Below are positions 16,225-27,262 of a stretch of 64,000 nt of DNA, piece after piece. Each line of letters starts with the position of its first letter. Position 1 is the stretch's first letter. The notes under the pieces were generated by a model. That model was not told the origin of the DNA and searched no databases. It saw only the letters and a list, made by a program, of their open reading frames with translations. The translations under genes and the position numbers were made by a program. This stretch comes from Roseimicrobium gellanilyticum (GTDB taxonomy: Bacteria; Verrucomicrobiota; Verrucomicrobiia; Verrucomicrobiales; Verrucomicrobiaceae), in assembly GCF_003315205.1 (NCBI RefSeq), contig NZ_QNRR01000002.1:218881-282880 (forward strand), read 5' to 3'.

Positions 16225-16680
16225 TTATTGCAAGGCCATGGCGGTGTCGCCGCGATAGTTGGCGACCAGAGTGTCCACATCGTAGGAGTTGGTCTCGTGC
16301 ATGGCCTCAGCGACCCGCTCCTGGAGTGCCGTGCGAAGCTTGGAAACGAGTTCGAGTCCCTTGGTGGTGATCTTCACGAGCACCTTGCGGCGGTCGTCAG
16401 CGGCGTGCATGCGCTCGACGTAGCCGAGCTTTTCAAGGCGATCCACAAGGCCGGTGGCGGCCGCGGTGGAGTGGCCCATCTTGCGGGCGATGTCAGTCAT
16501 CGTGAGATCACGCGACGTACCGAGATAGCTCATCAGGTAGAACTGAGCGAACGAGATATTCCCACGGCTCAGATCCTTGGAGAGATTGAGCAGGAACTCC
16601 CGCTGACTGAAAAGAATGAAATCGGCAACCTTCCCGGGGTCACGGAGGGAAGACTGCTTGGTTCCGTTTGCTGTGGCCAT
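16225..16680 (-). CDS. MarR family transcriptional regulator
   Basis: A 151-residue protein with the winged helix-turn-helix of MarR regulators: helices LTMTDIARKMGHSTAAATGL and VDRLEKLGYVERMHAADDRR, the latter with the wing arginines. MarR proteins are dimers that bind palindromic operators and usually control nearby genes and themselves. The AT-rich region upstream contains several palindromes that could be its operators. It is a single gene with its own terminator downstream. The target genes and ligand are unknown. Confidence 0.9.
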   Translation of the reverse strand: MATANGTKQSSLRDPGKVADFILFSQREFLLNLSKDLSRGNISFAQFYLMSYLGTSRDLTMTDIARKMGHSTAAATGLVDRLEKLGYVERMHAADDRRKVLVKITTKGLELVSKLRTALQERVAEAMHETNSYDVDTLVANYRGDTAMALQ

Positions 16681-17132
16681 GGCTGTCTGGGTTGATGATT
16701 GACTGATGCTTACGGTCGTGGTGATGGAATAGCCTTGTTGAGGTAATAACCTACACCATCGAAACCTTTAAGGGCAAGCCCTTTTTATAGAAACTATAAA
16801 AAACTGAAGACTGAAGCAATTTGGTTGGTGCCGTTTGACAGTTAAGAATAACAGATTATCACCGCGCGGCAAGAGAATATTTTGAAAATGACAAACAAAA
16901 GGTAAAACATTTTCAAATTTGAGAAAATGTATTTATGTCAAGTTAACCGGCTATGTCCGTGCGTGTTAGAATGGAATTCACGCAATCCGTGAGTAAATAT
17001 CGCCCATTGTTTGGTGTGACGATATGCTAAAAAATTCCAAGATTACACGCGCTGGGCGTGATTGTGCGGGATCCCAGAGAGTTAAGCCTGCGAATTGAGA
17101 GGATTTGGCAGCCGGAAATTGCGTGAAAAGCC
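16681..17132. promoter_or_regulatory. AT-rich regulatory region with several palindromes upstream of marR
   Basis: A 450-base gene-free stretch, AT-rich unlike its surroundings. It holds an exact inverted repeat TTTTTATAG-AAA-CTATAAAAA (16782-16802), AAGGGC-AA-GCCCTT (16770-16783 region) and ACATTTTC-n8-GAAAATGT around 16907-16930. These are candidate MarR-type operators or promoter parts. No gene is supported here. Confidence 0.4.
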
Positions 17133-17981
17133 TCAATTCAGGACAGCTTCCACCTCATGGTGGCGCTCGCAAAAGGCCTCAATTTCCTCGGCCGACATGA
17201 TGGTGAAAGCCGTCGAGAGGGCGTCGCTGAGTGCCGCCGTGGGGGCGATGGCCCAGATGCGCTTCTTCTTGATGGGGGCCGGGCGCTTCGTCCGGGGGTT
17301 CATGATGTGCGCGCCTTTCACGGCAAAGCCGCTTGCGCTCACGGCACGGTCCTTGAGAAGCAGGACCCTCTGATGCTTGCCGTTGCCCACCGTCACGTTC
17401 CATCCGTCAGAGTCCGCGCTGCAACCCAAGGCAAGCACGCTACTGTCCCCGGCATTGAGCAGGGCATTATGCACGCCGTAGTCCTGCAATACCTGCACAC
17501 ACTGATCAAGTGCATAACCCTTGCCTACAGCACCGAGGTCCAGCACCGGCTCATCAACATTCACGGTGACGAAGCCGTCATCGGTCACATCAAAGACGTC
17601 CATACCCACCCGTTCGCGCGCATAGTCCACCTCGAGGTGATGTGGCACGCGCTGGCTGCCATCGTCATTGCGATACACGCGCATGAGTGGGCCGACAGTG
17701 ATGTCGAAGGCGCCTTGGGTCTCCGCGTGCACCGCCTTGGCGAGTTGCAGGCAATCGAGTGTGGCGAGACCGATGGGGCAGGAGCCTCCTTTCTTGGAGT
17801 GATTGATGCGCCAGACGTCCGAGCCGGGCTTGAAGCGGCTCAGTTCCAGTTCGAGTCGATCAATCTCCTCCCACACGGCTGCGGCAGCTTGGGCGGCGTA
17901 GCCTCCCTCGATGTCCTCCTGCGCGATGGTGATTTCAAACTCGGTGGCCATCGCATGATGTCTGGCGCGGTAAGGGGTCAC
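17133..17981 (-). CDS. apbE: FAD:protein FMN transferase (ApbE family)
   Basis: A 282-residue ApbE-like flavin transferase that attaches FMN covalently to target proteins of the NqrC/RnfG type outside the membrane. The signature ARHHAMATEFEI at the start corresponds to the AMGT motif; DLGAVGKGYALDQ (flavin/metal site) and the C-terminal NPRTKRPAP plus LSDALSTAF also match. The GTG at 17981 overlaps the stop of the Agl23-like gene by four bases (GTGA), so translation is coupled. No clear signal peptide is seen. A shorter ATG start at 17951 exists. No flavoprotein target is nearby. Confidence 0.85.
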   Translation of the reverse strand: MTPYRARHHAMATEFEITIAQEDIEGGYAAQAAAAVWEEIDRLELELSRFKPGSDVWRINHSKKGGSCPIGLATLDCLQLAKAVHAETQGAFDITVGPLMRVYRNDDGSQRVPHHLEVDYARERVGMDVFDVTDDGFVTVNVDEPVLDLGAVGKGYALDQCVQVLQDYGVHNALLNAGDSSVLALGCSADSDGWNVTVGNGKHQRVLLLKDRAVSASGFAVKGAHIMNPRTKRPAPIKKKRIWAIAPTAALSDALSTAFTIMSAEEIEAFCERHHEVEAVLN

Positions 17982-19849
17982 GAGCGGCGCCGGGATCTGC
18001 GGGATTCAGGAGAAGATTCCACGGTGGGAACGGGGTAGGGAGGGCCGACGAAAGGAGGAGGGCCTTCGTCCACTACGGGCTCAGCCTTCGCCGGCATGGT
18101 CGCGTCCGCAGGCGCAGGCGCAGGCGCTGTTGTTTCACCGGGAAGTGTGGTCACCGGTACGGGGGTGCCCACGGTATCCGCAGGAGCGGTGCCTGAGGCG
18201 GCGACGGTGGTGGAGGGAGCTGCGGATGGCGCGGCGGCAGGGGGAGGCTCGGAAGGTGGCAGCCCTTGGAATTTCTCCCAGAGCGATCTCTCCACCAGCA
18301 GGGAGAGATTGATGCCCGGACGCAGTCCCCAGAGACTGGACTCGTATTTGCCGCCCAGCTTTTCCCGCGCGGATTCCTCCAGTCCGAGGTCGACCACCAC
18401 TACCGGAGCTTGGAGCACTTGGGGCATGACGGTCTGATAACCCACCGACTTCATGTCACGCAGGTACCAGGGGAGAGGCCAGCCGTTCTCGCTTTGCACC
18501 ACCTGCACTGGCATGTTCAGGTTCTCGTCCGTATGCTTGGCCAGTGCGTGGATGCGGTCGGCAAGCGCCACGAGATTCGGAGAGGTGTGCGAATACACAT
18601 ACGGGTTGTGCATTTCACTCGCCGCATACCGCGTCTGGTGCTCATAGCTGAAGTCCGTGGCCCGGCTTGTCTGCTGGCACAAATTGAAGACACCGCCGGC
18701 GAGCAGCAGGGCCAGGCCGATCTTGACCAGGGGGAGATCCGTGAAGACCCGGAAGATCGAGCGCGCACCCAGGCCAGCCATCAAGGTCAGCGCGTATTGC
18801 ACGCTGAGGATGGACCAGGGCGTCTTGTACGGGATGAAGCTGTAAATGCCGAGCAGCACGACGGTGTAGGTCGCGAAGAGGGTGAGGAAGGCGCGCTTGT
18901 GATCCGCCCGGCGGCGATCAAGGAACGCATTCAGCACACCGACCAGGCCGAGGCCCGCAATCAACCCCTCGGACCACAGGAAGCCCTGCCTGCGCCAGGC
19001 CAGAAGGGACAGGTAGTAGTGCCAGGGCTTTTCATGGCCACTGCCTTCGGAACGCTGCAGGTAGCTGCGGTACGTCAGCACGCTTTCGCCAATCTGGTCC
19101 CACGTTTTGAAGCCATTTGAGTACAACCAGGTGGACGTCACCAGGGCCACGAGGGCGACGATGAGCCATGGCTGCAGGGAAATGGGGGGCTTTGTGAAGC
19201 TGCGGAAACCGTACCCACGTTCTTTTGCCGTGAAGGGCAGGCCCATCACCTTCACCAAGCCATACCCGGCGGCCAGCGCGGCGATGTTCAGGACAAAGGT
19301 TTCCTTCGTGGCGTGCATCCAGCCGAGCATCAGGCCCGCGAGGAACAGCCACGCCAGGTTCTTGCTCTGGGACCATCGCCATATGGAGGCGACGAAGACA
19401 ATCACCTGCAGGACAAACGGCACCTCCATGATGTAGTACCGGCTGTAGAAATTCATCATCGGGGACACCGCGATGAGCAGGGCGGCGACACCGGCGCCGG
19501 TCCTGCCGATCACATCCATCAGCAGCACCGGAGAGAGGATGAGCAGCATGCCGAAGACACACACCACCCAGCGCACCTGCTCCTCCGTCAGCGTGGCGGG
19601 GTCCATGCCGCGCAGGTTGCCCAGCCACCGGGCGGCGTGGTGGAGGAAGGGGCCGTGGTAGTCCTTCGGATCGTACTCGAAAGTGCCGGTCTCCCAGTAC
19701 TCCTGGGTTTTCAAGGCCAGGATGGCCTCATCCGTGTGCATGGGCCTCTTGCCCAGGTCCGTGAACCTGCCCATGGCGCCAAGCGTGAGCGCCAGTGCCA
19801 GCAGTGCCAGCAGAGTTTTCCATCGTATAGGCTTGGGTTCCCGGGCCAT
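17978..19849 (-). CDS. Agl23-type (TIGR03663) multi-pass membrane glycosyltransferase-like protein
   Basis: A 623-residue integral membrane protein with about 10-12 hydrophobic helices. The start GRFTDLGKRPMHTDEAILA contains the acidic H-T-D-E motif of the GT39/PMT-like superfamily, and the SRYYIMEVPFVLQVIVF segment is typical of the TIGR03663 (Agl23, flippase-activity-associated) family. These proteins work with polyisoprenyl-linked sugars at the membrane. The tail is a Pro/Ala/Thr-rich stretch (about 530-610), probably a flexible extracytoplasmic or cytoplasmic end. It is coupled by a four-base overlap to apbE. The exact sugar donor is unknown. Confidence 0.8.
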   Translation of the reverse strand: MAREPKPIRWKTLLALLALALTLGAMGRFTDLGKRPMHTDEAILALKTQEYWETGTFEYDPKDYHGPFLHHAARWLGNLRGMDPATLTEEQVRWVVCVFGMLLILSPVLLMDVIGRTGAGVAALLIAVSPMMNFYSRYYIMEVPFVLQVIVFVASIWRWSQSKNLAWLFLAGLMLGWMHATKETFVLNIAALAAGYGLVKVMGLPFTAKERGYGFRSFTKPPISLQPWLIVALVALVTSTWLYSNGFKTWDQIGESVLTYRSYLQRSEGSGHEKPWHYYLSLLAWRRQGFLWSEGLIAGLGLVGVLNAFLDRRRADHKRAFLTLFATYTVVLLGIYSFIPYKTPWSILSVQYALTLMAGLGARSIFRVFTDLPLVKIGLALLLAGGVFNLCQQTSRATDFSYEHQTRYAASEMHNPYVYSHTSPNLVALADRIHALAKHTDENLNMPVQVVQSENGWPLPWYLRDMKSVGYQTVMPQVLQAPVVVVDLGLEESAREKLGGKYESSLWGLRPGINLSLLVERSLWEKFQGLPPSEPPPAAAPSAAPSTTVAASGTAPADTVGTPVPVTTLPGETTAPAPAPADATMPAKAEPVVDEGPPPFVGPPYPVPTVESSPESRRSRRRS

Positions 19850-19949
19850 GTCGTGGGCGGGAGGCTAAACGGCTAGATAAAAACGTCAAACCGTGTGGTG
19901 GATTTCCTGGTGAACACTGCGACCCGTATGTCACAGTATAGTACCTACC

Positions 19950-20660
19950 ATGCGCAGCACGCTACTCATCGCACTTCTTTTGGGGCTGGCCCTGCCAGCC
20001 TCTGCCGGGCTCGTGTTCGATCAGGATCCACTGGAGCTCAGACCCAAGGCTGAGGATGAGAAAGTGGAGGCCAGCTTCACCTTCACCAACAAGGGGGACA
20101 AGGCCATCCGTGTGACTGGCCTGGACAGCACCTGCTCCTGCCTGGAGGCCAGCCTGGACAAGGCCGTGTATGCCCCGGGGGAGAAGGGGACAGGAAAGGC
20201 CACCTTCAAGGTGAGCAGCTTCGTGGGCCGCCACGAGAAGACCCTGCACATCTACACGGACAATCCCGCTGAGCCGGACAAGGTGCTCACGGTCATCCTG
20301 GAAGTGCCGGAGGTGGTGAGCATTGAACCCAAACTGCTGGAGTGGGTGGTGGGCGAGGAGCCGAAGGCGAAGGAGCTGACTGTCAAAATGGTCGGCGAAG
20401 AGCCCATGAAAATCAAAAGCGTGGCCGCCACCCGGCAGAATGTGACCTTTGAGACCAAGGAAATCACCCCTGGCAGGGAGTACCGCATCACCGTGAAGCC
20501 CTCCAACACGACCGAGATCACGGTGGGCATGCTGAAAATCGAGACGGACAGCAAGATTCCGAAGTTTGCCCGCCAGATGGCCTTCTTCAACATTGTGCGG
20601 CCGGAACTGGCGGAGAAGAAGGCCAAGGCTGCCGAAGCCAAGGCCAAGGAAGGGCAGTAA
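19950..20660 (+). CDS. Exported DUF1573 protein
   Basis: A 236-residue secreted protein: signal peptide MRSTLLIALLLGLALPASAG, then a DUF1573 Ig-like domain with DSTCSCLEASLDKAVYAPGE (about residues 55-75), whose Cys pair is a family hallmark, and a second beta domain (about 130-210). DUF1573 proteins are abundant in PVC and Bacteroidetes, and their role is unclear. The tail is Lys/Ala-rich. Eleven bases separate it from the rhodanese gene, indicating an operon. A TATAGT lies at 19937-19942, only seven bases before the ATG. Confidence 0.85.
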   Translation: MRSTLLIALLLGLALPASAGLVFDQDPLELRPKAEDEKVEASFTFTNKGDKAIRVTGLDSTCSCLEASLDKAVYAPGEKGTGKATFKVSSFVGRHEKTLHIYTDNPAEPDKVLTVILEVPEVVSIEPKLLEWVVGEEPKAKELTVKMVGEEPMKIKSVAATRQNVTFETKEITPGREYRITVKPSNTTEITVGMLKIETDSKIPKFARQMAFFNIVRPELAEKKAKAAEAKAKEGQ

Positions 20661-20671
20661 GGAGCGAGGGC

Positions 20672-21124
20672 GTGACCGTCATGCGTGGCATGCTGGGACA
20701 GGCGACTGTAATCCTGCTGGCAGCGATTCTCGCGGCCGCTGGCACGCATTTCCTGCATCCCAAGGCTCCCATATGGTACGCGACCCAGGAGCCGCTCAAG
20801 GAGGACGAGGTGACGATGGCGCTGATCCGCGAGCGCTGGCAGGGGGAGGTGCTCTGGGTGGATGCCCGGGTGCGCCAGGAATACGAGTCCGGCCATGTGC
20901 CGGAGGCGCTGCTGCTCAATGAGCAGGAGGCTGACCAGCTTCTCTTCGACCATTTCGAGAAGCTGCAGGACAACAAGAAGCCCATCGTGGTGTATTGCGG
21001 GTCGGAGGCATGCCAGGCCAGCCGGAAGATAGCAGACTACCTTCGGGAGCGTCTGCCGGGCATGGAAATCTGGGTCCTCAAGGGGGGCTGGAAGGCGTGG
21101 CAGGAAGGGCAGGCGAAGGGCTAG
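20672..21124 (+). CDS. Membrane-anchored rhodanese-domain protein
   Basis: A 150-residue protein starting at GTG 20672, which has GGAG seven bases upstream; the ATG at 20681 has worse spacing. An N-terminal membrane helix (about residues 8-24) is followed by a rhodanese domain: LWVDARVRQEYESGHVPEA and the active loop YCGSEACQAS with Cys about residue 110. Rhodaneses transfer sulfane sulfur through this cysteine. It acts outside the membrane next to the DUF1573 protein in a two-gene operon, a common pairing in this phylum. Confidence 0.85.
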   Translation: MTVMRGMLGQATVILLAAILAAAGTHFLHPKAPIWYATQEPLKEDEVTMALIRERWQGEVLWVDARVRQEYESGHVPEALLLNEQEADQLLFDHFEKLQDNKKPIVVYCGSEACQASRKIADYLRERLPGMEIWVLKGGWKAWQEGQAKG

Positions 21125-21216
21125 TTTTTGGCCACGATTTGGAGGGGTGAAATTGGGTGCGTCCGGAGGCCGGTTTCCCTTCTAAAAATCGGTCAAAATA
21201 ACTGCGAAATAAGTAG

Positions 21217-23925
<2,709 letters not shown>

Positions 23926-23975
23926 GTGTTCATGTATAGACGCCTGCCTGGCCCAACCGTTCTCCGTTTCCTTTG

Positions 23976-26729
23976 ATGCAAGATTCCAACGTCCGTCCCA
24001 TCTCCGTCGCAGACGAGGTCAAGACCTCGTTCCTCGACTACTCCATGTCCGTCATCATCTCGCGTGCGCTGCCGGACGTGCGCGACGGGTTGAAGCCCAG
24101 CCAGCGTCGCATTCTCTACGCGATGCATGAGCTCTCGCTCTACCCGCCGAAGAAGCACATGAAGTGCGCCAAGATCGCGGGTGACACCTCGGGTAACTAC
24201 CACCCGCACGGTGAAGCGGTCATTTATCCCACACTCGTCCACATGGGGCAGGAGTGGGCCATGCGCGAAACCTTGATCCACCCGCAGGGGAACTTCGGCT
24301 CTGTAGAAGGCGATCCTCCGGCGGCCATGCGATATACCGAGGCGCGCATGACGCACCTGGGCGGCTCGCTCATGCAGGACATGGACAAGGACACGGTGGA
24401 CTTCGTGCCCAACTACGATGAGCGCCTCACCGAGCCCACCGTTTTCCCTGCCGCATTCCCCAATCTCCTCGTCAATGGTGGCACCGGCATCGCGGTCGGC
24501 ATGGCCACGAACATGCCTCCGCACAACCTCGTCGAGGTGGTCAGTGCTGTCTGCGCCCAGATCGATAATCCGGAAATCACCTTGGCCGAGTTGATGACGC
24601 ACATCAAGGGGCCGGACTTCCCCACGGGCTGCACCATCTTGGGGACCTCGGGCATCCGCGAGTACATGGAGACTGGGCACGGCAGCGTCCGTATCCGTGG
24701 CAAGGCCGAGATCGTCCAGAACGGCAATCGCGAGCAGATCGTGATCACCGAGATTCCCTTCAATGTGAACCGGGCCGATTTGGAGAAGAAGATCGCCGAG
24801 CTCGCGAACGAAAAGATCATCCCCGAGATCGCCGGCATCCGCAACGAGTCGGATGAAAACTCGCGCCTCGTGGTGGATCTGAAGAAGGACGCGCGCGCGC
24901 AGGTGGTGCTTAACAACCTTTACAAGCACACTGAGCTCGAGTCGTCCTTCAGCGTGCACATGCTCGCGATCGATGGCAACCGTCCTCGTGTCTTCGGCAT
25001 CAAGGATGCCATCGGCTGCTACATCGAGCACCGTCGTGAGGTGGTCATTCGCCGCACGAAGTTCCTCCTCGGCAAAGCCGAAGTGCAGGCCGAGAAGCTC
25101 GAAGCCTTTCTCCTCGCGCTCGGTCACCTCGATGACTTCATCAAGATCATCCGCGACAGCCGCAACCGCGACGAAGCACGCGCGAATCTGAAGGCCTACA
25201 CCTTCTCCATCCCCACCGCCGAGCACCTTGGCATTCTCATTCGCAGCCAGCCGAGCATCCAGGGAGATCGCTACGTCTTCACGGACAAGCAGGTGGATGA
25301 CATCCTCGAACTCCGCCTCTACCAGCTCACGGGCCTGGAGCGCGACAAGGTGAAAGCCGAGTACGACGAGATCCTCGCGACCATCAAGGACCTGCTTGAG
25401 ATTCTCGCCAACGAGATTCGCGTGCTCACCATCATCAAGGACGAGCTGCGTGTCATCTCCGGTAAATACGGCAGCGAGCGTCTCACGAGCATTCAGGCAG
25501 TCGAGGGTGAGATCCAGAACATCGATCTCATTCCCAATGATCCTGCGGTGGTCACGATGACGCACTTCGGATCCATCAAGCGCACCAATACCCGAGAGTA
25601 CACCTTGCAGGGTCGCGGAGGCAAGGGGCTCCGTGGCATGGAGACCCGTCAGTCCGCGGATGAGGAGGACAAGTCCGACTTCGTGGAGCACCTCTTCAGC
25701 GCACATCTGCATGACTTCCTGCTCTTCTTTACCAACACGGGACGCATGTTCGTGGAGCGCGTGCATGCGATTCCGGAAATGGCCCGCACCGGCAAGGGGC
25801 GCAGCATCAAGAACCTGCTCGACCTTCGTCCAGAGGAGAAGATTGCCGCGGTGCTTACGCTGCAGGCGGTAGGCGCGGAAGATGAGGCTATGTGGGCGCC
25901 GGACAAGTATGTGCTCTTCGCTACCAAGGACGGTACCGTGAAGAAGACCGCGCTGGAAGAATTCAAGAACTACCGCAAGGGTGGCATCATCGCGCTCAAG
26001 ATCGACGAGGGCAATGAACTCATCGACGTGGTGCTCACGGATGGCAGCAATGAAATCTGCCTTGTGACCCGCGAAGGCATGTGTCTGCGATGCAGTGAAG
26101 CGGCTGGCACTTATCAAGCACTGATCGTGGATTCGGAAACCGGCGAACTGAAGGAAACTTCGGCGTCTTCCTCTGGCATTCGTGCCATGGGGCGCGGTGC
26201 GGCTGGGGTTACAGGCATCCGCCCTGAGGAAGGCGACTATGTGGTCGCCCTCACGGTGGTGGATCACAGTGCGCAGCTCCTCGTGGTGAGCGAACGAGGC
26301 TTGGGCAAGCGCACCCCGTTTGCCGAGTACCGGCCTACCAACCGTGGCGGCAAGGGCGTGACTACCATGAATGTCACGGAGAAGACCGGTAAGGTCATCA
26401 CGGCCATGGCGGTGCACGACTCCGACGAACTCATGCTCATGACCAGCAAGGGCCAGAGCGTCCGCATCAAGGTGGGTGGGGAGAAGGGGATTCGCGAGAC
26501 GGGCCGCAATGCCCAGGGCGTGAAGCTCATGAACCTCAACGAGGGAGAGACGATTCAGGACGTGGCCAAGGTCATGACGGACACCGAGGTGGAAGGCGAA
26601 AATGCTGAAGACTCCGGTGCAGTTTCCCCGGGTGCTGAGCTGCCTGCCGACGAGGCTTCCGCCTCCGGCGCTGCCAGCGAAACCGAAGCTTCACAGGGCG
26701 AGCCGCCAGCTTCCGAGGATTCGGAATAG
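23976..26729 (+). CDS. gyrA: DNA gyrase subunit A
   Basis: A 917-residue breakage-reunion subunit. The catalytic Tyr is Y120 in AAMRYTEARM. YSMSVIISRALPDVRDGLKP near the start is diagnostic. The resistance-determining stretch reads HPHGEAVIYP (76-85), so the E. coli Ser83 and Asp87 positions are Ala81 and Pro85. The C-terminal beta-pinwheel contains the box QGRGGKG and NRGGKGV. The last 50 residues are a Glu/Ser/Ala-rich acidic tail. The start ATG at 23976 follows gyrB by 50 bases. Together they form the gyrase heterotetramer. Confidence 0.96.
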   Translation: MQDSNVRPISVADEVKTSFLDYSMSVIISRALPDVRDGLKPSQRRILYAMHELSLYPPKKHMKCAKIAGDTSGNYHPHGEAVIYPTLVHMGQEWAMRETLIHPQGNFGSVEGDPPAAMRYTEARMTHLGGSLMQDMDKDTVDFVPNYDERLTEPTVFPAAFPNLLVNGGTGIAVGMATNMPPHNLVEVVSAVCAQIDNPEITLAELMTHIKGPDFPTGCTILGTSGIREYMETGHGSVRIRGKAEIVQNGNREQIVITEIPFNVNRADLEKKIAELANEKIIPEIAGIRNESDENSRLVVDLKKDARAQVVLNNLYKHTELESSFSVHMLAIDGNRPRVFGIKDAIGCYIEHRREVVIRRTKFLLGKAEVQAEKLEAFLLALGHLDDFIKIIRDSRNRDEARANLKAYTFSIPTAEHLGILIRSQPSIQGDRYVFTDKQVDDILELRLYQLTGLERDKVKAEYDEILATIKDLLEILANEIRVLTIIKDELRVISGKYGSERLTSIQAVEGEIQNIDLIPNDPAVVTMTHFGSIKRTNTREYTLQGRGGKGLRGMETRQSADEEDKSDFVEHLFSAHLHDFLLFFTNTGRMFVERVHAIPEMARTGKGRSIKNLLDLRPEEKIAAVLTLQAVGAEDEAMWAPDKYVLFATKDGTVKKTALEEFKNYRKGGIIALKIDEGNELIDVVLTDGSNEICLVTREGMCLRCSEAAGTYQALIVDSETGELKETSASSSGIRAMGRGAAGVTGIRPEEGDYVVALTVVDHSAQLLVVSERGLGKRTPFAEYRPTNRGGKGVTTMNVTEKTGKVITAMAVHDSDELMLMTSKGQSVRIKVGGEKGIRETGRNAQGVKLMNLNEGETIQDVAKVMTDTEVEGENAEDSGAVSPGAELPADEASASGAASETEASQGEPPASEDSE

Positions 26730-26755
26730 CCTCCGGCGGACAAATCGTGTAGTCT

Positions 26756-26777
26756 CGGGGACGAAAAAACGTCCCCG
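26756..26777 (+). terminator. Hairpin after gyrA (possible terminator)
   Basis: CGGGGACG-AAAAAA-CGTCCCCG, an 8-bp stem 26 bases beyond the gyrA stop. No T run follows, so it may be a pause or mRNA-end stabiliser rather than an intrinsic terminator. Confidence 0.4.
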
Positions 26778-26853
26778 GGAACGCCTTGTGCTTTGTGAAG
26801 TGGGTGGTCCGGCGGACGGAAACATTCAACCCCTGTCCGCACCCCCAACGGTC

Positions 26854-27216
26854 ATGCCCACGAATGTCCTCGGCACGGAGCTGCAATGCTGCTGCATGAA
26901 ACCCCGCACCGGCTACTACCGGGATGGCTACTGCCGCACTGGCGTGGAGGACTCTGGGCTGCACACGGTTTGTGCCCTGATGACGGACGAGTTCCTCAGT
27001 TTCGCCCGCACCCGGGGGAATGATCTCGTGACGCCGATGCCGGACTGGGGCTTCCCGGGTTTGAGGGCAGGGGACAAATGGTGTCTCTGTGTGCTGCGTT
27101 GGAAGGAGGCGCTGGATGCCGGTTGCGCGCCACCCGTGTTTCTGGAGGCGACCCAGATGTCCGCGCTGGAGTTTGTGACTCTTGAGGATTTGCGCGAACA
27201 CGCGTTGCCGAAGTAA
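26854..27216 (+). CDS. DUF2237 family protein
   Basis: 120 residues from the ATG at 26854. The longer frame would overlap gyrA and is not protein-like. Matches the small conserved DUF2237 family: MPTNVLGTELQCCCMKPRTG, the cysteine-rich GYYRDGYCRTGVEDSGLHTVC, MTDEFLSFARTRGNDL and PGLRAGDKWCLCVLRW. The conserved cysteines suggest redox or metal binding, but the family's function is unknown. It follows the gyrase genes after a hairpin and is probably transcribed on its own. Confidence 0.85.
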   Translation: MPTNVLGTELQCCCMKPRTGYYRDGYCRTGVEDSGLHTVCALMTDEFLSFARTRGNDLVTPMPDWGFPGLRAGDKWCLCVLRWKEALDAGCAPPVFLEATQMSALEFVTLEDLREHALPK

Positions 27217-27262
27217 CCGGGGATATCCCTGTCCTGCTTCTTCGCGGCACCGTGTGTCTACT

